NCBI RefSeq assembly: GCF_001429295.1 | Contig: NZ_LMJL01000012.1 | Span: forward strand, 362,137 to 426,136 | Length of the DNA: 64,000 nucleotides | Direction of reading: 5' to 3' | DNA from: Flavobacterium sp. Root935 | Lineage (GTDB): Bacteria; Bacteroidota; Bacteroidia; Flavobacteriales; Flavobacteriaceae | Part shown: in pieces, positions 1-8,980 of the stretch | Numbering within the stretch: the stretch's first letter is position 1 | Layout of the letters: every line of letters begins with the position of its first letter | Notes under the pieces: model-generated | What the model was told of the DNA's origin: nothing | Databases searched by the model: none | Seen by the model: only the letters and a program-made list of their open reading frames with translations | Translations under genes and position numbers: made by a program

Positions 1-2588
1 TAGGTTACATTGGTATTGAAACCTCCTTGAAAATCTGGATCTGTTTCAATAATCTGGCGATCGCTTGCATTTATCGCACGAGCTGGTGAACCGTCTGGAT
101 TATACTCTCCAGTATATTTAACTTTAATAGATCCTACAACTGTTCCCTGCTGATTAATTCCTGTTGGGCCTGGCTCTAAAATTGACATATACGGATCGCC
201 TTCCTGCCAGATTCCAGTCTTTTCATAATCAAAAATGGAATTAATATTATATCCAACAAACCAATTGTTTGCTTCGTCACGGCTTGCCCCTGAGGCTAAA
301 GCAACAAGCTTATTTTCATTTTTATAAAAATTAACTCCAACAGACCATGTAACACCATTAGGATTATCAAGTATAACTCCATTCAACGAGATTTCATAAC
401 CTTTGTTCTCTGTTTCTCCCACATTTGCCACATAGCTGCTCACACCAGATGTTGCAGGCAGTCCCACTCGCTGTAATAGATTTTTGGTATTTGTTTTATA
501 ATATTCGACTGTACCGGATAAACGGTTATTAAAAAATCCGAAATCTAAACCGTAGTTCCATGTAGTTGAAAACTCCCATCCCAAATTAGGATTTGGAAGC
601 TCAGTAACATATACTCCAGTTGAATTATTACTTCCGAAATTGTATGGTCTTGTGCTTAAAGCTCCAAGAGTTGCGTACGGAGATACTGCCTGATTGGAAG
701 TTTCACCATACCCTGCTCTCAATTTCAATAGGCTAATGCTTTTAACATCTTTAAGGAATGACTCATTTGAAAGTGTCCATCCAGCAGAAACCGCAGGATA
801 AGTCACCCATTTGTTTCCAGGAGATAATCTTGATGAACCATCGGAACGTACTGTTCCAGATATAAAGTAACGATTGTCATAAGAGTACATTAACCTTGCC
901 ATATACGATGTTAATCCCCATTGGGTATAATCTTGATCTGCAGGGTTAATTACAGCTTCTTCCTCGCTTTGTCCTAAATTATAAAACTGGAAGGCATCAG
1001 AGGTAATTCCGTTTCGAGTCACTCTAGAACTCTGTCCTGTATACTGCTCGTTTGAATACAATCCTACAAAATTCACGGTATGTTTCTGTGCAAAAGTTTT
1101 ATCATAAGTGATTAAATTTTCCAGCAGCCATTGCGTAGACCAGCCATTTGTTATTGCAGCATTAGAAAGTGTCGTAGGGTTAACGTCAAAAACTCCCTGA
1201 CCTTCATAATATCCTGCATTTGATGTTCTTAAATTTAAACCAGTATTAAGTCTGTATTTCAGTCCGTCAATACCAGGAATTTTAACTTCTGCAAAAATGT
1301 TATTATAAGAACTGAAAGCTCTATTTAGATTAACATAAGAATCTCCTAAGCTTTTAATGGATTGTCTGGTGTAAACCCATTGATCATCAGCCGCCATGCT
1401 GACTGTTCTTTTCAGAGAACCATCTGCATTGTATGGATTAGCCAGCGGTGAAGTCCCTAGAATAGTTCCTGTTCCGATATTATCTCCATTTGTAATGCTG
1501 TAATTGCTATTGGTATTAAAACCTATGCGGATAGATCGGTTAATCTGCTGGTCTAAACCTGCTCTAAGACTGAAACGCTCATATTTTTGACCAGGAAGAA
1601 CTGATTCTTCTTTGTAATACCCAAAACCTGCATTGTAAGCTCCCGTTTCACTTCCTCCCGAAACACTTACATCGTGACTAATCATTTCTCCAGAACCGTA
1701 TAATAAATCTTGCCAGTCTGTATTTACATTTCTTTTTTCGTCAACACCATCTACATACAAGCCTGTATAATCACGAAGTGCAGCGAACTTAGAGGCATCC
1801 ATCATAGGATATCTTGAAAAAACCTGTTTTATTCCGCTAAAACCGTTATATGAAAATGTTGCTTTTTGATTTTTTTTCCCTTTTAAGGTAGTCACTAAAA
1901 TTACACCATTAGCTCCACGCGAACCATAGATAGCAGTTGCAGAAGCATCTTTTAGAATATCAACCGACTTAATATCTGCAGGATTAATATCTCCTATGGA
2001 ACCTGCAAACGGAACTCCATCGAGTACAACCAACGGATCATTACTACCTGTAAGGGATCTTGTTCCTCGTATTCTGATCTGCATGGCTGCCCCAGGCTTA
2101 GAAGAAGTTTGTGTCATCTCAACCCCAGTCAGTCTTCCTTGCAAGGCTTGAGTAATATTAGCCGCAGGCACTTCATTTAATTCCTTCCCTCCCAATGAAG
2201 CAACCGATCCTGTAACAGCTTCCTTAATTTGGGTACCATATCCAATAACGACCACTTCTTTTAAGTTATTTGAGTCTTCCTCTAAAAGTACATTGATTTT
2301 AGTTTGTCCATTTACATTAATTTCTTTGCTTTTGAAGCCTATAAAACTAAAAACGAGTACACCATTTGAAGGAGCACTTATAAGATAGTTTCCATCGAAA
2401 CCAGTGCTTACCCCGTTTTTTGTTCCTTTTAAAGTAACATTCACTCCAGGAATTGGACCACTTGCGTCCGAAACTGTGCCTGTAACTGTTGTTTGTGCCT
2501 TCATTTGAAATGAGGCCAAAAACAACAGGATCAAAAAACCAAAGCCTTTGCAATGCTTCGATTTACTTGTAATAAAAAAATTATTCAT
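1..2588 (-). CDS. SusC/RagA-family TonB-linked outer-membrane receptor, 3' end outside window
   Basis: Reading the minus strand from the ATG at 2588 gives an open frame that runs past base 1, so about 862 residues are present and the C-terminal barrel end is missing. It starts with a signal peptide (hydrophobic stretch ending in a K-A-Q cleavage region near residue 32). A carboxypeptidase-like CNA_B domain follows (VTGTVSDASGPIPGVNVTLK), then the SusC plug with the VVVIGYGTQ TonB-box region and the PLVVLDGVPFAG and DASATAIYGSRGANGVILV motifs. The rest is beta-barrel sequence. Family knowledge: such receptors import oligosaccharides with a SusD partner, which should lie to the left of this window. 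A LacI regulator gene and CG-centred palindromes lie upstream. The substrate cannot be told from this fragment. Confidence 0.95.
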   Translation of the reverse strand, partial: MNNFFITSKSKHCKGFGFLILLFLASFQMKAQTTVTGTVSDASGPIPGVNVTLKGTKNGVSTGFDGNYLISAPSNGVLVFSFIGFKSKEINVNGQTKINVLLEEDSNNLKEVVVIGYGTQIKEAVTGSVASLGGKELNEVPAANITQALQGRLTGVEMTQTSSKPGAAMQIRIRGTRSLTGSNDPLVVLDGVPFAGSIGDINPADIKSVDILKDASATAIYGSRGANGVILVTTLKGKKNQKATFSYNGFSGIKQVFSRYPMMDASKFAALRDYTGLYVDGVDEKRNVNTDWQDLLYGSGEMISHDVSVSGGSETGAYNAGFGYYKEESVLPGQKYERFSLRAGLDQQINRSIRIGFNTNSNYSITNGDNIGTGTILGTSPLANPYNADGSLKRTVSMAADDQWVYTRQSIKSLGDSYVNLNRAFSSYNNIFAEVKIPGIDGLKYRLNTGLNLRTSNAGYYEGQGVFDVNPTTLSNAAITNGWSTQWLLENLITYDKTFAQKHTVNFVGLYSNEQYTGQSSRVTRNGITSDAFQFYNLGQSEEEAVINPADQDYTQWGLTSYMARLMYSYDNRYFISGTVRSDGSSRLSPGNKWVTYPAVSAGWTLSNESFLKDVKSISLLKLRAGYGETSNQAVSPYATLGALSTRPYNFGSNNSTGVYVTELPNPNLGWEFSTTWNYGLDFGFFNNRLSGTVEYYKTNTKNLLQRVGLPATSGVSSYVANVGETENKGYEISLNGVILDNPNGVTWSVGVNFYKNENKLVALASGASRDEANNWFVGYNINSIFDYEKTGIWQEGDPYMSILEPGPTGINQQGTVVGSIKVKYTGEYNPDGSPARAINASDRQIIETDPDFQGGFNTNVT

Positions 2589-2685
2589 AAAAATGGATTT
2601 AATTATTAAAATTGGTTTTTGTTAGTAAGTTTTCTTTAACACTTTTAAGGTTAAAATGTAGTACTACTTATAAGTGTATTTATTA

Positions 2686-2716
2686 CAAATGTAAAAAAAT
2701 ATATTTCAAACACAAT
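2686..2716 (-). promoter_or_regulatory. Promoter of the first susC-like gene
   Basis: On the minus strand a TACATTTG box (2693-2686) fits the Bacteroidota -7 consensus TANNTTTG. It is preceded after exactly 19 bases by ATTG (2716-2713), a near match to the -33 TTTG. The predicted leader is roughly 90 nt. The -33 element lies inside the palindrome at 2711-2724, which fits repression by steric block. Confidence 0.6.
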
Positions 2717-2724
2717 CGGTTGTG
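2711..2724. promoter_or_regulatory. LacI-type operator candidate, proximal copy
   Basis: CACAATCGGTTGTG is a 14-bp palindrome with one mismatched pair and a central CG, typical of LacI/GalR operators. It overlaps the -33 region of the susC promoter and shares ACAATCGRTTGT with the copy at 3026-3043. Confidence 0.55.
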
Positions 2725-2817
2725 TAATTATTTTTTACACACTATAAAAAAAATAACGTCTAAAAAAATAATTATCTCATAATTAATCCCAAAATATTAA
2801 TAATATATCAAAAACAA

Positions 2818-2831
2818 CTACAACGTTGTAG
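2818..2831. promoter_or_regulatory. LacI-type operator candidate, middle copy
   Basis: CTACAACGTTGTAG is a perfect 14-bp palindrome with a central CG, about 230 bp upstream of the susC start. The core ACAACGTTGT resembles the other two sites but lacks one base on each side of the centre, so it may bind more weakly or bind another protein. Confidence 0.4.
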
Positions 2832-2924
2832 CAAAATTTAATAAAAATAAGACACTACTGCTTTATTCTTAAAGAAAATATAAAAAGATAAATTTTGGTT
2901 TTTATTTAAAAAAAATTAAGATTT

Positions 2925-2939
2925 ACTACTTCTAGTAGT
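2925..2939. repeat. Short inverted repeat in the susC upstream region
   Basis: ACTACT-TCT-AGTAGT, 6-bp arms around a 3-base spacer. It lies between two operator candidates in the 679-bp gene-free region 2589-3267. I see no gene in that region; it holds the promoter, the three palindromes, this repeat and the terminator. Confidence 0.3.
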
Positions 2940-3025
2940 TTCAGACCATTAAAAATTACCAGTAAAATAGTACATTACAAATATTGTTCTATAATAGAGG
3001 TCAATAAAAAGATTAAATGCAACCT

Positions 3026-3043
3026 AAAACAATCGATTGTTTT
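3026..3043. promoter_or_regulatory. LacI-type operator candidate, distal copy
   Basis: AAAACAATCGATTGTTTT is a perfect 18-bp palindrome with a central CG. It is about 440 bp upstream of susC and beyond the terminator of the LacI gene, so it belongs to the susC regulatory region. Together with the proximal copy it could allow looping. Confidence 0.55.
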
Positions 3044-3052
3044 TCAAAAAAG

Positions 3053-3081
3053 AAAACCTTTCGCAGTACACGAAAGGTTTT
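3053..3081 (-). terminator. Intrinsic terminator after the LacI gene
   Basis: An 11-bp perfect stem AAAACCTTTCG / CGAAAGGTTTT with a 7-base loop. Read on the minus strand it is followed by a T-rich run. It lies about 190 nt after the LacI stop codon. Confidence 0.75.
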
Positions 3082-3267
3082 TACAATTAAATTTTATAGA
3101 AGAGAAAGAAGATTTATTCAAAAAATAAAAAATCAATTTTCGTAGATGTCGGAATATAATTAACTTTTAAATGCTTTCGAAATCAGAAACCGTTTTAAAC
3201 ATATTGTAACGCTCTCTGATTATGATAATTTAAATAGTAAAGAATAGTTTTCTTTGAGTATAAAAAA

Positions 3268-4299
3268 TTATAATCTTTTTGAAGATTCGCGAATAAGAAC
3301 CTCTGTATTAAGAAAAGTTATTTCTTTGGCTTCTTCTTCCTTGAGTGATTTAATATTATCTATAATAATATTTGCAGCTGCTTTTCCCATTTTTTCAGCA
3401 GGGTGCGTAATAGTTGAAATATTGGGCTCGATTATTTCTGAAATAGGATCATTATTAAAGCCAATTACAGCTAAATCCTGAGGCACTTTAATACCTCTCT
3501 TTTTAGCTGTCTGCACAGCACTTACAGCAAGAATATCTCCTGGTGCAAAAAGCCCATCTGGCGGTGGTTTTAAACTGAACAGCTTATTGCAAGCCTTTAC
3601 ACCATCATCATAGGTCATTGCCTTTAGATTTATAATTAATTCCTCTTTCAATGGCAGACCATGTTCTGTTAATGCATCAATATAACCTCTTTTTCTTTCA
3701 TTGTAAAGATTACCAAATTCTCCGCCTGCAGTCATATGGGCTATTCTTTTACAGCCTTGTTCAATAAGATGTTTTGTTGCCTTATAACCAGCGGTATAAT
3801 TATCAATTACAACCCTAAAAGTATTATAACCTTTGGGAACTCGGTCGACAAATACAAGAGGTATGTTATTATTTGAAAACTGCTGAAAATGAGAAGTATC
3901 TTTTGTCTCCATTGCCAGCGAACAAATAACACCGCTTACTCTGCTGCTATAAAGTGATTTTGCCATATTAACTTCCTCATCATATGAATCGTGCGACTGC
4001 ATAATAATAACTGAAAAATCAGATTTTCTAGCTGTAATTTCAATCCCGCTAATTAGTGATGATAAGAAAGGCTGAGTGATAGTTGGAATTAAAACACCAA
4101 TCGTTTTAGACTTGTTACCTCTTAATCCCGCAGCCAAAGTATTAGGAACAAAGCCCATTTCTTCTGCTGTTTTTTTTACTTTTTTAATAGTCTTATCACT
4201 TATAGTATGATGGTCTTTCAAGGCTCTTGAAATAGTCGATGTGGCCAGATTAAGTCTCGCTGCAATATCGTAAATAGTTACATGTCTATGCTCTTCCAT
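3268..4299 (-). CDS. LacI/GalR-family transcriptional regulator
   Basis: 343 residues, normal for the family. An N-terminal LacI helix-turn-helix (about residues 7-55: VTIYDIAARLNLATSTISRALKDH) and hinge helix are followed by a periplasmic-binding-protein-like sensor domain (about 65-340: TIGVLIPTITQPFLSSLISGIE, then VSGVICS and DGLFAPGDILAVSAV). Family knowledge: the sensor binds a sugar or sugar phosphate and changes DNA binding. The gene is on the same strand as, and upstream of, the susC gene at 1-2588. Three CG-centred palindromes lie between them, so susC is the likely target (inference). The start at 4299 places the helix-turn-helix correctly near the N terminus. Confidence 0.93.
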   Translation of the reverse strand: MEEHRHVTIYDIAARLNLATSTISRALKDHHTISDKTIKKVKKTAEEMGFVPNTLAAGLRGNKSKTIGVLIPTITQPFLSSLISGIEITARKSDFSVIIMQSHDSYDEEVNMAKSLYSSRVSGVICSLAMETKDTSHFQQFSNNNIPLVFVDRVPKGYNTFRVVIDNYTAGYKATKHLIEQGCKRIAHMTAGGEFGNLYNERKRGYIDALTEHGLPLKEELIINLKAMTYDDGVKACNKLFSLKPPPDGLFAPGDILAVSAVQTAKKRGIKVPQDLAVIGFNNDPISEIIEPNISTITHPAEKMGKAAANIIIDNIKSLKEEEAKEITFLNTEVLIRESSKRL

Positions 4300-4456
4300 T
4301 ACTATACAAGTATTAGTAAATGTAAATATAGATATAATTTTAAAACGAAAGGACTGGTCCTACATAATTGGAAAATGTGATTTTGTTGTATCTTATTTCT
4401 ACTTAACCCCCTTAAACCAACTCCTTAAAAAAAAGTTATAATTTTCATTTTTATGC

Positions 4457-4480
4457 TTAAATGAATATTAATTCATTTAA
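4457..4480. promoter_or_regulatory. Probable TetR autoregulatory operator
   Basis: A 24-bp inverted repeat with perfect 10-bp arms TTAAATGAAT and ATTCATTTAA around a 4-base ATTA spacer. It ends 9 bases before the ATG of the TetR gene at 4490, where bound protein would block transcription. Confidence 0.6.
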
Positions 4481-4489
4481 CTTTACTGT

Positions 4490-5077
4490 ATGAGACCTTT
4501 AGACCCTTTTAAAAGAGAGAAAATTTTAAAATCTGTTTATGCACTTACAGGCAGACAGGGATTAGCAAGCGTTAATATTTCAGGTATAAGTAAAATAGCT
4601 GGAGTTGCTGTAGGAACCCTTTATATCTATTTCAAAAATAAAGAAGAGGTCGTACAGTCGGCCTATGCAGCGGTAGAAGACAAAATGACACAGGCAATGT
4701 ACCAGGACTTTGATATTAATCTACCTGTAAAGGAATCACTTAAGAAGATTTATATCAATATGCTGAACTATAGGTTAAAAAATTATGACGAAACTATATT
4801 TATCGATCAGTATCAACAGTCTGGATACATACAGCTGAATTTCTCCAAACAACTTGCAGAATATGAAATGCAGAATAAACCACTGTATGATCTTTTAGAA
4901 AAAGGACAGCAGGAAGGAATTATAAAAGAACTGGATGCTATTATGCTTATCAGCTTTTTTGATGGGGCGGTACGCTCCTGCTCCACAGGGATTATCCAAA
5001 AGTTGTTCCCATTAAGCCAAAAACTCGTGGATGACTACTTTGATATGATATGGAGGGGCATGAACAAACAATTTTAA
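4490..5077 (+). CDS. TetR/AcrR-family transcriptional regulator
   Basis: 195 residues. The N-terminal helix-turn-helix (about residues 9-55) contains KILKSVYALTGRQGLASVNISGISKIAGVAVGTLYIYFKNKEEV, the classic TetR pattern. The helical C-terminal part (60-195) is a variable ligand-binding and dimerisation domain. The gene lies 46 bp upstream of an SDR dehydrogenase on the same strand and is probably co-transcribed with it. A long palindrome directly before its start suggests autoregulation. The ligand is unknown; by analogy with similar TetR-SDR pairs it may be a small hydrophobic compound (inference). Confidence 0.93.
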   Translation: MRPLDPFKREKILKSVYALTGRQGLASVNISGISKIAGVAVGTLYIYFKNKEEVVQSAYAAVEDKMTQAMYQDFDINLPVKESLKKIYINMLNYRLKNYDETIFIDQYQQSGYIQLNFSKQLAEYEMQNKPLYDLLEKGQQEGIIKELDAIMLISFFDGAVRSCSTGIIQKLFPLSQKLVDDYFDMIWRGMNKQF

Positions 5078-5123
5078 ACTTTAAATCACAAATTTTTCAT
5101 TAATACATTTAATACTATATATC

Positions 5124-5915
5124 ATGAGCATTTTTAAAGACAAAACAATCATAATTACAGGTGCAGCTATGGGGCTGGGACTTGCAGCAAGTAAAGCCGT
5201 AGCATTAAAAGGAGCCAACCTTTCTATAGTAGATTACAACGCCGAAGCACTCGAAAAAGCAAAAGCAGAAATCCAGTCAGCCGCACCAGCTGCAAAAATC
5301 ATAACTATAGTCGCTGACGTTTCAGATGAACAGGCGGTCAAAAATTATGTAGACAAAACAGTTGAAGAGTTTGGCCGTATTGATGGATTCTACAACAATG
5401 CAGGTATTGAAGGGAAACAGGCACCACTAGTTGACTACGATATCAATATTTTTAAAAAAGTAATTGACATTAACCTTATGGGTGTCTATTACGGTCTGAA
5501 ATACGTGATTCCTGTAATGCAGAAACAAGGTGGAGGAAAAATTGTAAACGTAGCTTCAGTAGGCGGAATTAGAGGTGTTATTAATCAAATGCCATATGTA
5601 GCAAGTAAACATGCCGTTTCTGGTATGACAAAAAATGCAGCAATTGAATATGGTAAAGATGGAATATTTACCAATGCAATCGCACCTGGTGCTATCCTAA
5701 CCCCGATGGTAGCTGAAGCTTTTAAACAGGTAAACCCAGCCGACCCTAAAGCAGCTGAAACAACATACGCACAAAGAAACCCTACAAGAAAATTAGGTAA
5801 ACCTGAAGATGTGGGTAACCTCGTGGCCTTTCTTCTTAGCGATGAGTGTCAGTATGTAAACGGTCAGACAATTGCAATTGACGGAGGTGAATCAAACCTA
5901 TATGGTAATTCATAA
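5124..5915 (+). CDS. SDR-family oxidoreductase (classical, glucose-dehydrogenase-like)
   Basis: 263 residues, the length of classical short-chain dehydrogenases. The cofactor motif TGAAMGLG (TGxxxGxG) is near residue 13 and NNAG near 90. The catalytic Ser is in VNVASVGG, and Tyr and Lys are in YVASK (YxxxK). The C-terminal YVNGQTIAIDGGES is typical of glucose 1-dehydrogenase and 3-oxoacyl-ACP-reductase-like SDRs. Aspartate after the second beta strand (SIVDYNAE) suggests a preference for NAD(H). It follows the TetR gene and ends in a strong terminator, so the two form a small operon. The real substrate cannot be read from sequence. Confidence 0.92.
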   Translation: MSIFKDKTIIITGAAMGLGLAASKAVALKGANLSIVDYNAEALEKAKAEIQSAAPAAKIITIVADVSDEQAVKNYVDKTVEEFGRIDGFYNNAGIEGKQAPLVDYDINIFKKVIDINLMGVYYGLKYVIPVMQKQGGGKIVNVASVGGIRGVINQMPYVASKHAVSGMTKNAAIEYGKDGIFTNAIAPGAILTPMVAEAFKQVNPADPKAAETTYAQRNPTRKLGKPEDVGNLVAFLLSDECQYVNGQTIAIDGGESNLYGNS

Positions 5916-5934
5916 ATTAATAAACTTTATCTTA

Positions 5935-5968
5935 AAAACGGATCATAGGTTAAGCTATGATCCGTTTT
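5935..5968 (+). terminator. Intrinsic terminator after the TetR-SDR operon
   Basis: A 14-bp perfect stem AAAACGGATCATAG / CTATGATCCGTTTT with a 6-base loop and a following T run. It may also serve the opposing gene that ends at 6024. Confidence 0.88.
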
Positions 5969-6023
5969 TTTATGTAATGCTGTTATATACTTTTTAACGA
6001 TATTGTTTTATAGCATATAAATT

Positions 6024-6812
6024 CTATTGCGCATCCCAAGAAGCGCTAGGATAGTAAATAGAACTTGTTACAGGAGCTGTCCAGTAATTTTGACTTCCGC
6101 CACGGAAGGTGTGCAGACTTACTGCATTCACATTTCGCTTCGCATCGTTTGTCACCCATCGAATTGTCTGATTCAATATCTCGGTACCGTTAACATAGTA
6201 TTTCACATATCCGTTAGTATTTGATCCAGTATTTAACTTAACAGATATTTGACAATTATAGGTCACTCCCTCTTGTATGTAGTATTTCTTTCCAAAATCA
6301 TTACCAAATTGGCCCGGCTGATCTTTGTAATAAACATAAGGCTGCAAATAAGCACCGCTTCCTTTTGCAGTGTTTGACCCACTTGGGCAATACCACATAA
6401 ATCTGGCACTGCCTCCATTGCCATCCCATCCTGGGTCACCGCCGGTATTTTGATCACCAATTAGAATTCCATATCCACATTTACCACCTCTGCTCCAATA
6501 AAATCCAGAATTAAATCTCATCTGGAACCAAACGGTGTAAACCCCTGTTGACCAAACACCATAAGAGGTGCACAAACCACTAGGACATGACAATGTATTT
6601 GTCTGCAATGTAATCGTTCTTGATCCAGCAGTACCTTTTGCAGTAGTACTGCCTGCTGGAGCATCATTACCCGCTACGCTGCCGTTTTCAACAACCTGCA
6701 ATTCATCCTTTTGAACGCTTTGCGGCTCATTCAAATCTTGCTCCTTTTCACAGGAACTAAACACTAATGCCATAATAACCAGCAAACTTGAAAATTTTAA
6801 GGCTCTTTTCAT
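6024..6812 (-). CDS. Secreted lipoprotein with a polysaccharide-lyase-14-like domain
   Basis: 262 residues. A lipoprotein signal ends in FSSC (Cys about residue 21), then a low-complexity linker runs to about 65. The rest resembles the PL14 jelly-roll: VWFQMRFNSGFYWSRGGKCGYGILIG, then SARFMWY, YVKYYVNGTEIL and SLHTFRGGS. In PL14 enzymes these regions line the cleft that cuts uronate polymers such as alginate or glucuronan. Several cysteines (SCPSGLC, KCGYG, YCPSG, YNCQ) could form disulfides. The gene stands alone between a terminator and a promoter region. The family call comes from recognised motifs and could be wrong at the level of enzyme versus carbohydrate-binding lectin. Confidence 0.6.
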   Translation of the reverse strand: MKRALKFSSLLVIMALVFSSCEKEQDLNEPQSVQKDELQVVENGSVAGNDAPAGSTTAKGTAGSRTITLQTNTLSCPSGLCTSYGVWSTGVYTVWFQMRFNSGFYWSRGGKCGYGILIGDQNTGGDPGWDGNGGSARFMWYCPSGSNTAKGSGAYLQPYVYYKDQPGQFGNDFGKKYYIQEGVTYNCQISVKLNTGSNTNGYVKYYVNGTEILNQTIRWVTNDAKRNVNAVSLHTFRGGSQNYWTAPVTSSIYYPSASWDAQ

Positions 6813-7274
6813 TTTAAAAAAATTAATAGTTAGTAAATAATTAATCTTATCACAGCATTTGAAACTGAACAGAAGCTTACCCTAATCCTTAAAATGGGCA
6901 TCCATGGTTACGCAAACAAAAACAAGGTTTTTATTTTGATACGATCATAAAAATGATCCTGAACTTGAAAAATTTGTTTGAATTTTTATTGTTCAGTACG
7001 ATAAGCATCTATGGCGTTAGACCTGTTGTAATAGATACTGTAAAGTTGAATAATTACTATTAATTTCAGGAGTAAGAAAGTACGTATTTAGATACAAAAA
7101 AATCCAGTAAATCTGTTTTTGTATTTATTTTGCAAAAGAATGCACAAGTAGATTTTATCCAATAAGTATTAATCCAAACACTTGCGGCTAAAAGTTAATA
7201 AAAACATAATTAAAAATTTTAAAGGCACTTTCCAATATTTAATACGTTACATTTGAACAAATTAAATATTTAAT
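6813..7274. other. Gene-free region with divergent promoters
   Basis: 462 bp between divergent genes. Toward the cold-shock gene a TACATTTG box (7248-7255) fits the -7 consensus, with only a weak -33 element, and would give a leader of about 13 nt. Two short inverted repeats lie in the left part: GATCAT-AAAA-ATGATC (6943-6958) and CTGAAC...GTTCAG (6959-6996). I see no RNA gene or open frame I can support. Confidence 0.4.
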
Positions 7275-7466
7275 ATGCAAGAAGGTACAGTAAAATTCTT
7301 CAATGAAGAAAAAGGTTTCGGATTTATAACACCTAATAATGGCGGAAACGAAGTTTTTGTTCATGTATCTGGTTTATCAGAAAACATTCGTGAAAACGAT
7401 TCAGTTCGATACGACATAGAAGAAGGCCGTAGAGGTCCAAACGCAGTAAACGTAGTGATAGCATAA
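7275..7466 (+). CDS. Cold-shock domain protein (Csp family)
   Basis: 63 residues forming a complete cold-shock domain. It has the nucleic-acid-binding motifs RNP1 (KGFGFITP) and RNP2 (VFVHVSGL) and the N-terminal GTVKFFNEEKGFG. Family knowledge: a small cytoplasmic OB-fold protein that binds single-stranded RNA and DNA and melts RNA structure, either at low temperature or constitutively. It is monocistronic, with its own promoter and a strong terminator. The name alone does not prove cold induction. Confidence 0.95.
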   Translation: MQEGTVKFFNEEKGFGFITPNNGGNEVFVHVSGLSENIRENDSVRYDIEEGRRGPNAVNVVIA

Positions 7467-7487
7467 CATACTATAGAACAAGTTTAT

Positions 7488-7518
7488 AAAAAGCACCTGC
7501 CTAAAACAGGTGCTTTTT
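7488..7518 (+). terminator. Intrinsic terminator after the cold-shock gene
   Basis: A 12-bp perfect stem AAAAAGCACCTG / CAGGTGCTTTTT with a 7-base loop and a T run, 22 bases after the stop codon. Confidence 0.9.
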
Positions 7519-7553
7519 CATTTTAACCAGTTCAACAAATCATTCGTACTTAA

Positions 7554-8966
7554 CTAAATTAATTTTTTAAGCATGCCGTCAAAAATAAAACCGTGAAACG
7601 GCAGAACGGAATACCAGTATATTTTTCCCATAAGACCTTCCGGCCTAAAAGTTGCAGCTTGGTATAAAGTATTATTGATTATTTTAAATTCAAGCCAGGC
7701 TTCACCAGGAAGTTTCATCTCGGCGTATAAAATCAATTTTCCTTCAGATTTATTGGCATATACAACCCGCCAGAAATCCAGTGCATCTCCTGCATGTATT
7801 TCATTTTTATTTGTCCTTCCTCTTCGAGTACCGACACCTCCAAAAATTTTATCGATGAATCCACGTAACTCCCAGAGCCAATCGGCATAATACCATCCGG
7901 TTTCGCCGCCTATAGACCAAATTCGTGCAATTGTATATTCCCTATTTATTATGGTTCTTTTCCTTCTATCAATATAACAGTCCTTTTTTGGAACTTTAAG
8001 ATATTGAGAAACAGCACCCTTAAACCGTCCGCTAACCTGCGAATCTTTCCAGCTCGAAATGATGTCATCTTCACTAATCTTTTTCAAAGCTCTTTCTAAT
8101 GCCTGGCGGTAAGTAATAGGTTTAACTCCCAGTATACTATTAATATTATTATCGCGGCAGATTACCTCTACTTTCATACTGCTAACCAGCGCAGAGGCGA
8201 GTTTAAAAGAAGTTGAGGTTACAAAATAAAGCCAGTACGAAGATAATTTTGGAGTCATGACCGGTACCGTAAAAATATACCTCTTTAGTTTTTCTGCTTT
8301 GGCAAACTCCAAGAGCATCTCTTTATAAGTCAATACATCAGGTCCGCCAATGTCAAAACTTTGATTATAAGTTAATGGATTTAAGAGTGACCGAATTAAG
8401 AATTCTAAAACATCGCTGATTGCAATTGGCTGGCATTTAGTATTGAGCCATTTTGGAGTAATCATAATCGGCAGTTTATCGACCAGATCCCGTATTATTT
8501 CAAAAGATGCACTTCCTGATCCTACTATAATTCCCGCTCTGAGCACAGTCGATGGAACTGAAGCGGTTTTTAAAATTTCTTCAACTGCCTTTCTTGATGA
8601 TAAATGCTTGGATAATGATTGGTCATTTACAATTCCACTAAGGTAAATGATCTGTTTTGCATTTGTCTGGTTTATTTTTTCAATGAAATAATTTGCCGAA
8701 ATACTTTCGAGTTCATCATAATTAGAAGCACCGGACATGGAATGTATGAGGTAATAAGCCGCATCAATATCATCGGGAATATTTTTAATGCTTTCAGGAT
8801 CCAGAAAATCAACTTCGACAACCTCTATTTTATTTATAAAGTTTTCAGGAAAATGAAACCTGCTTTTATCTCTTACACAGCAAACTACCTCATTTCCATG
8901 ACTTAATAACAAGGGCAAAAGCCTCTTGCCAATATAACCTGTAGCGCCTGTTAAAAGAATTTTCAT
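7554..8966 (-). CDS. NAD(P)-binding SDR-like protein with C-terminal DUF2867
   Basis: 470 residues. The N-terminal half is an atypical/extended SDR Rossmann domain (residues 1 to about 230) with GATGYIG at the start and LIHSMSG and VLRAGIIVGSGS inside. The C-terminal part (about 310-470) matches the DUF2867 pattern: YTIARIWSIGGETGWYYADWLWELRGFIDKIFGG, then GDALDFWRV and ATFRPEGLMGKIYWYSVLPFH. This two-domain architecture is widespread and its reaction is not established. It is the second gene of a likely operon, 14 bp after the stop of the SDR gene at 8981-9664. Confidence 0.85.
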   Translation of the reverse strand: MKILLTGATGYIGKRLLPLLLSHGNEVVCCVRDKSRFHFPENFINKIEVVEVDFLDPESIKNIPDDIDAAYYLIHSMSGASNYDELESISANYFIEKINQTNAKQIIYLSGIVNDQSLSKHLSSRKAVEEILKTASVPSTVLRAGIIVGSGSASFEIIRDLVDKLPIMITPKWLNTKCQPIAISDVLEFLIRSLLNPLTYNQSFDIGGPDVLTYKEMLLEFAKAEKLKRYIFTVPVMTPKLSSYWLYFVTSTSFKLASALVSSMKVEVICRDNNINSILGVKPITYRQALERALKKISEDDIISSWKDSQVSGRFKGAVSQYLKVPKKDCYIDRRKRTIINREYTIARIWSIGGETGWYYADWLWELRGFIDKIFGGVGTRRGRTNKNEIHAGDALDFWRVVYANKSEGKLILYAEMKLPGEAWLEFKIINNTLYQAATFRPEGLMGKIYWYSVLPFHGFIFDGMLKKLI

Positions 8967-8980
8967 TTCTTAAGTTATCT

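Noticed and set aside
2347..2553. A 68-codon minus-strand frame at the start of the first susC.
   Set aside because: It lies in another frame within the clear susC reading frame and has no support of its own.
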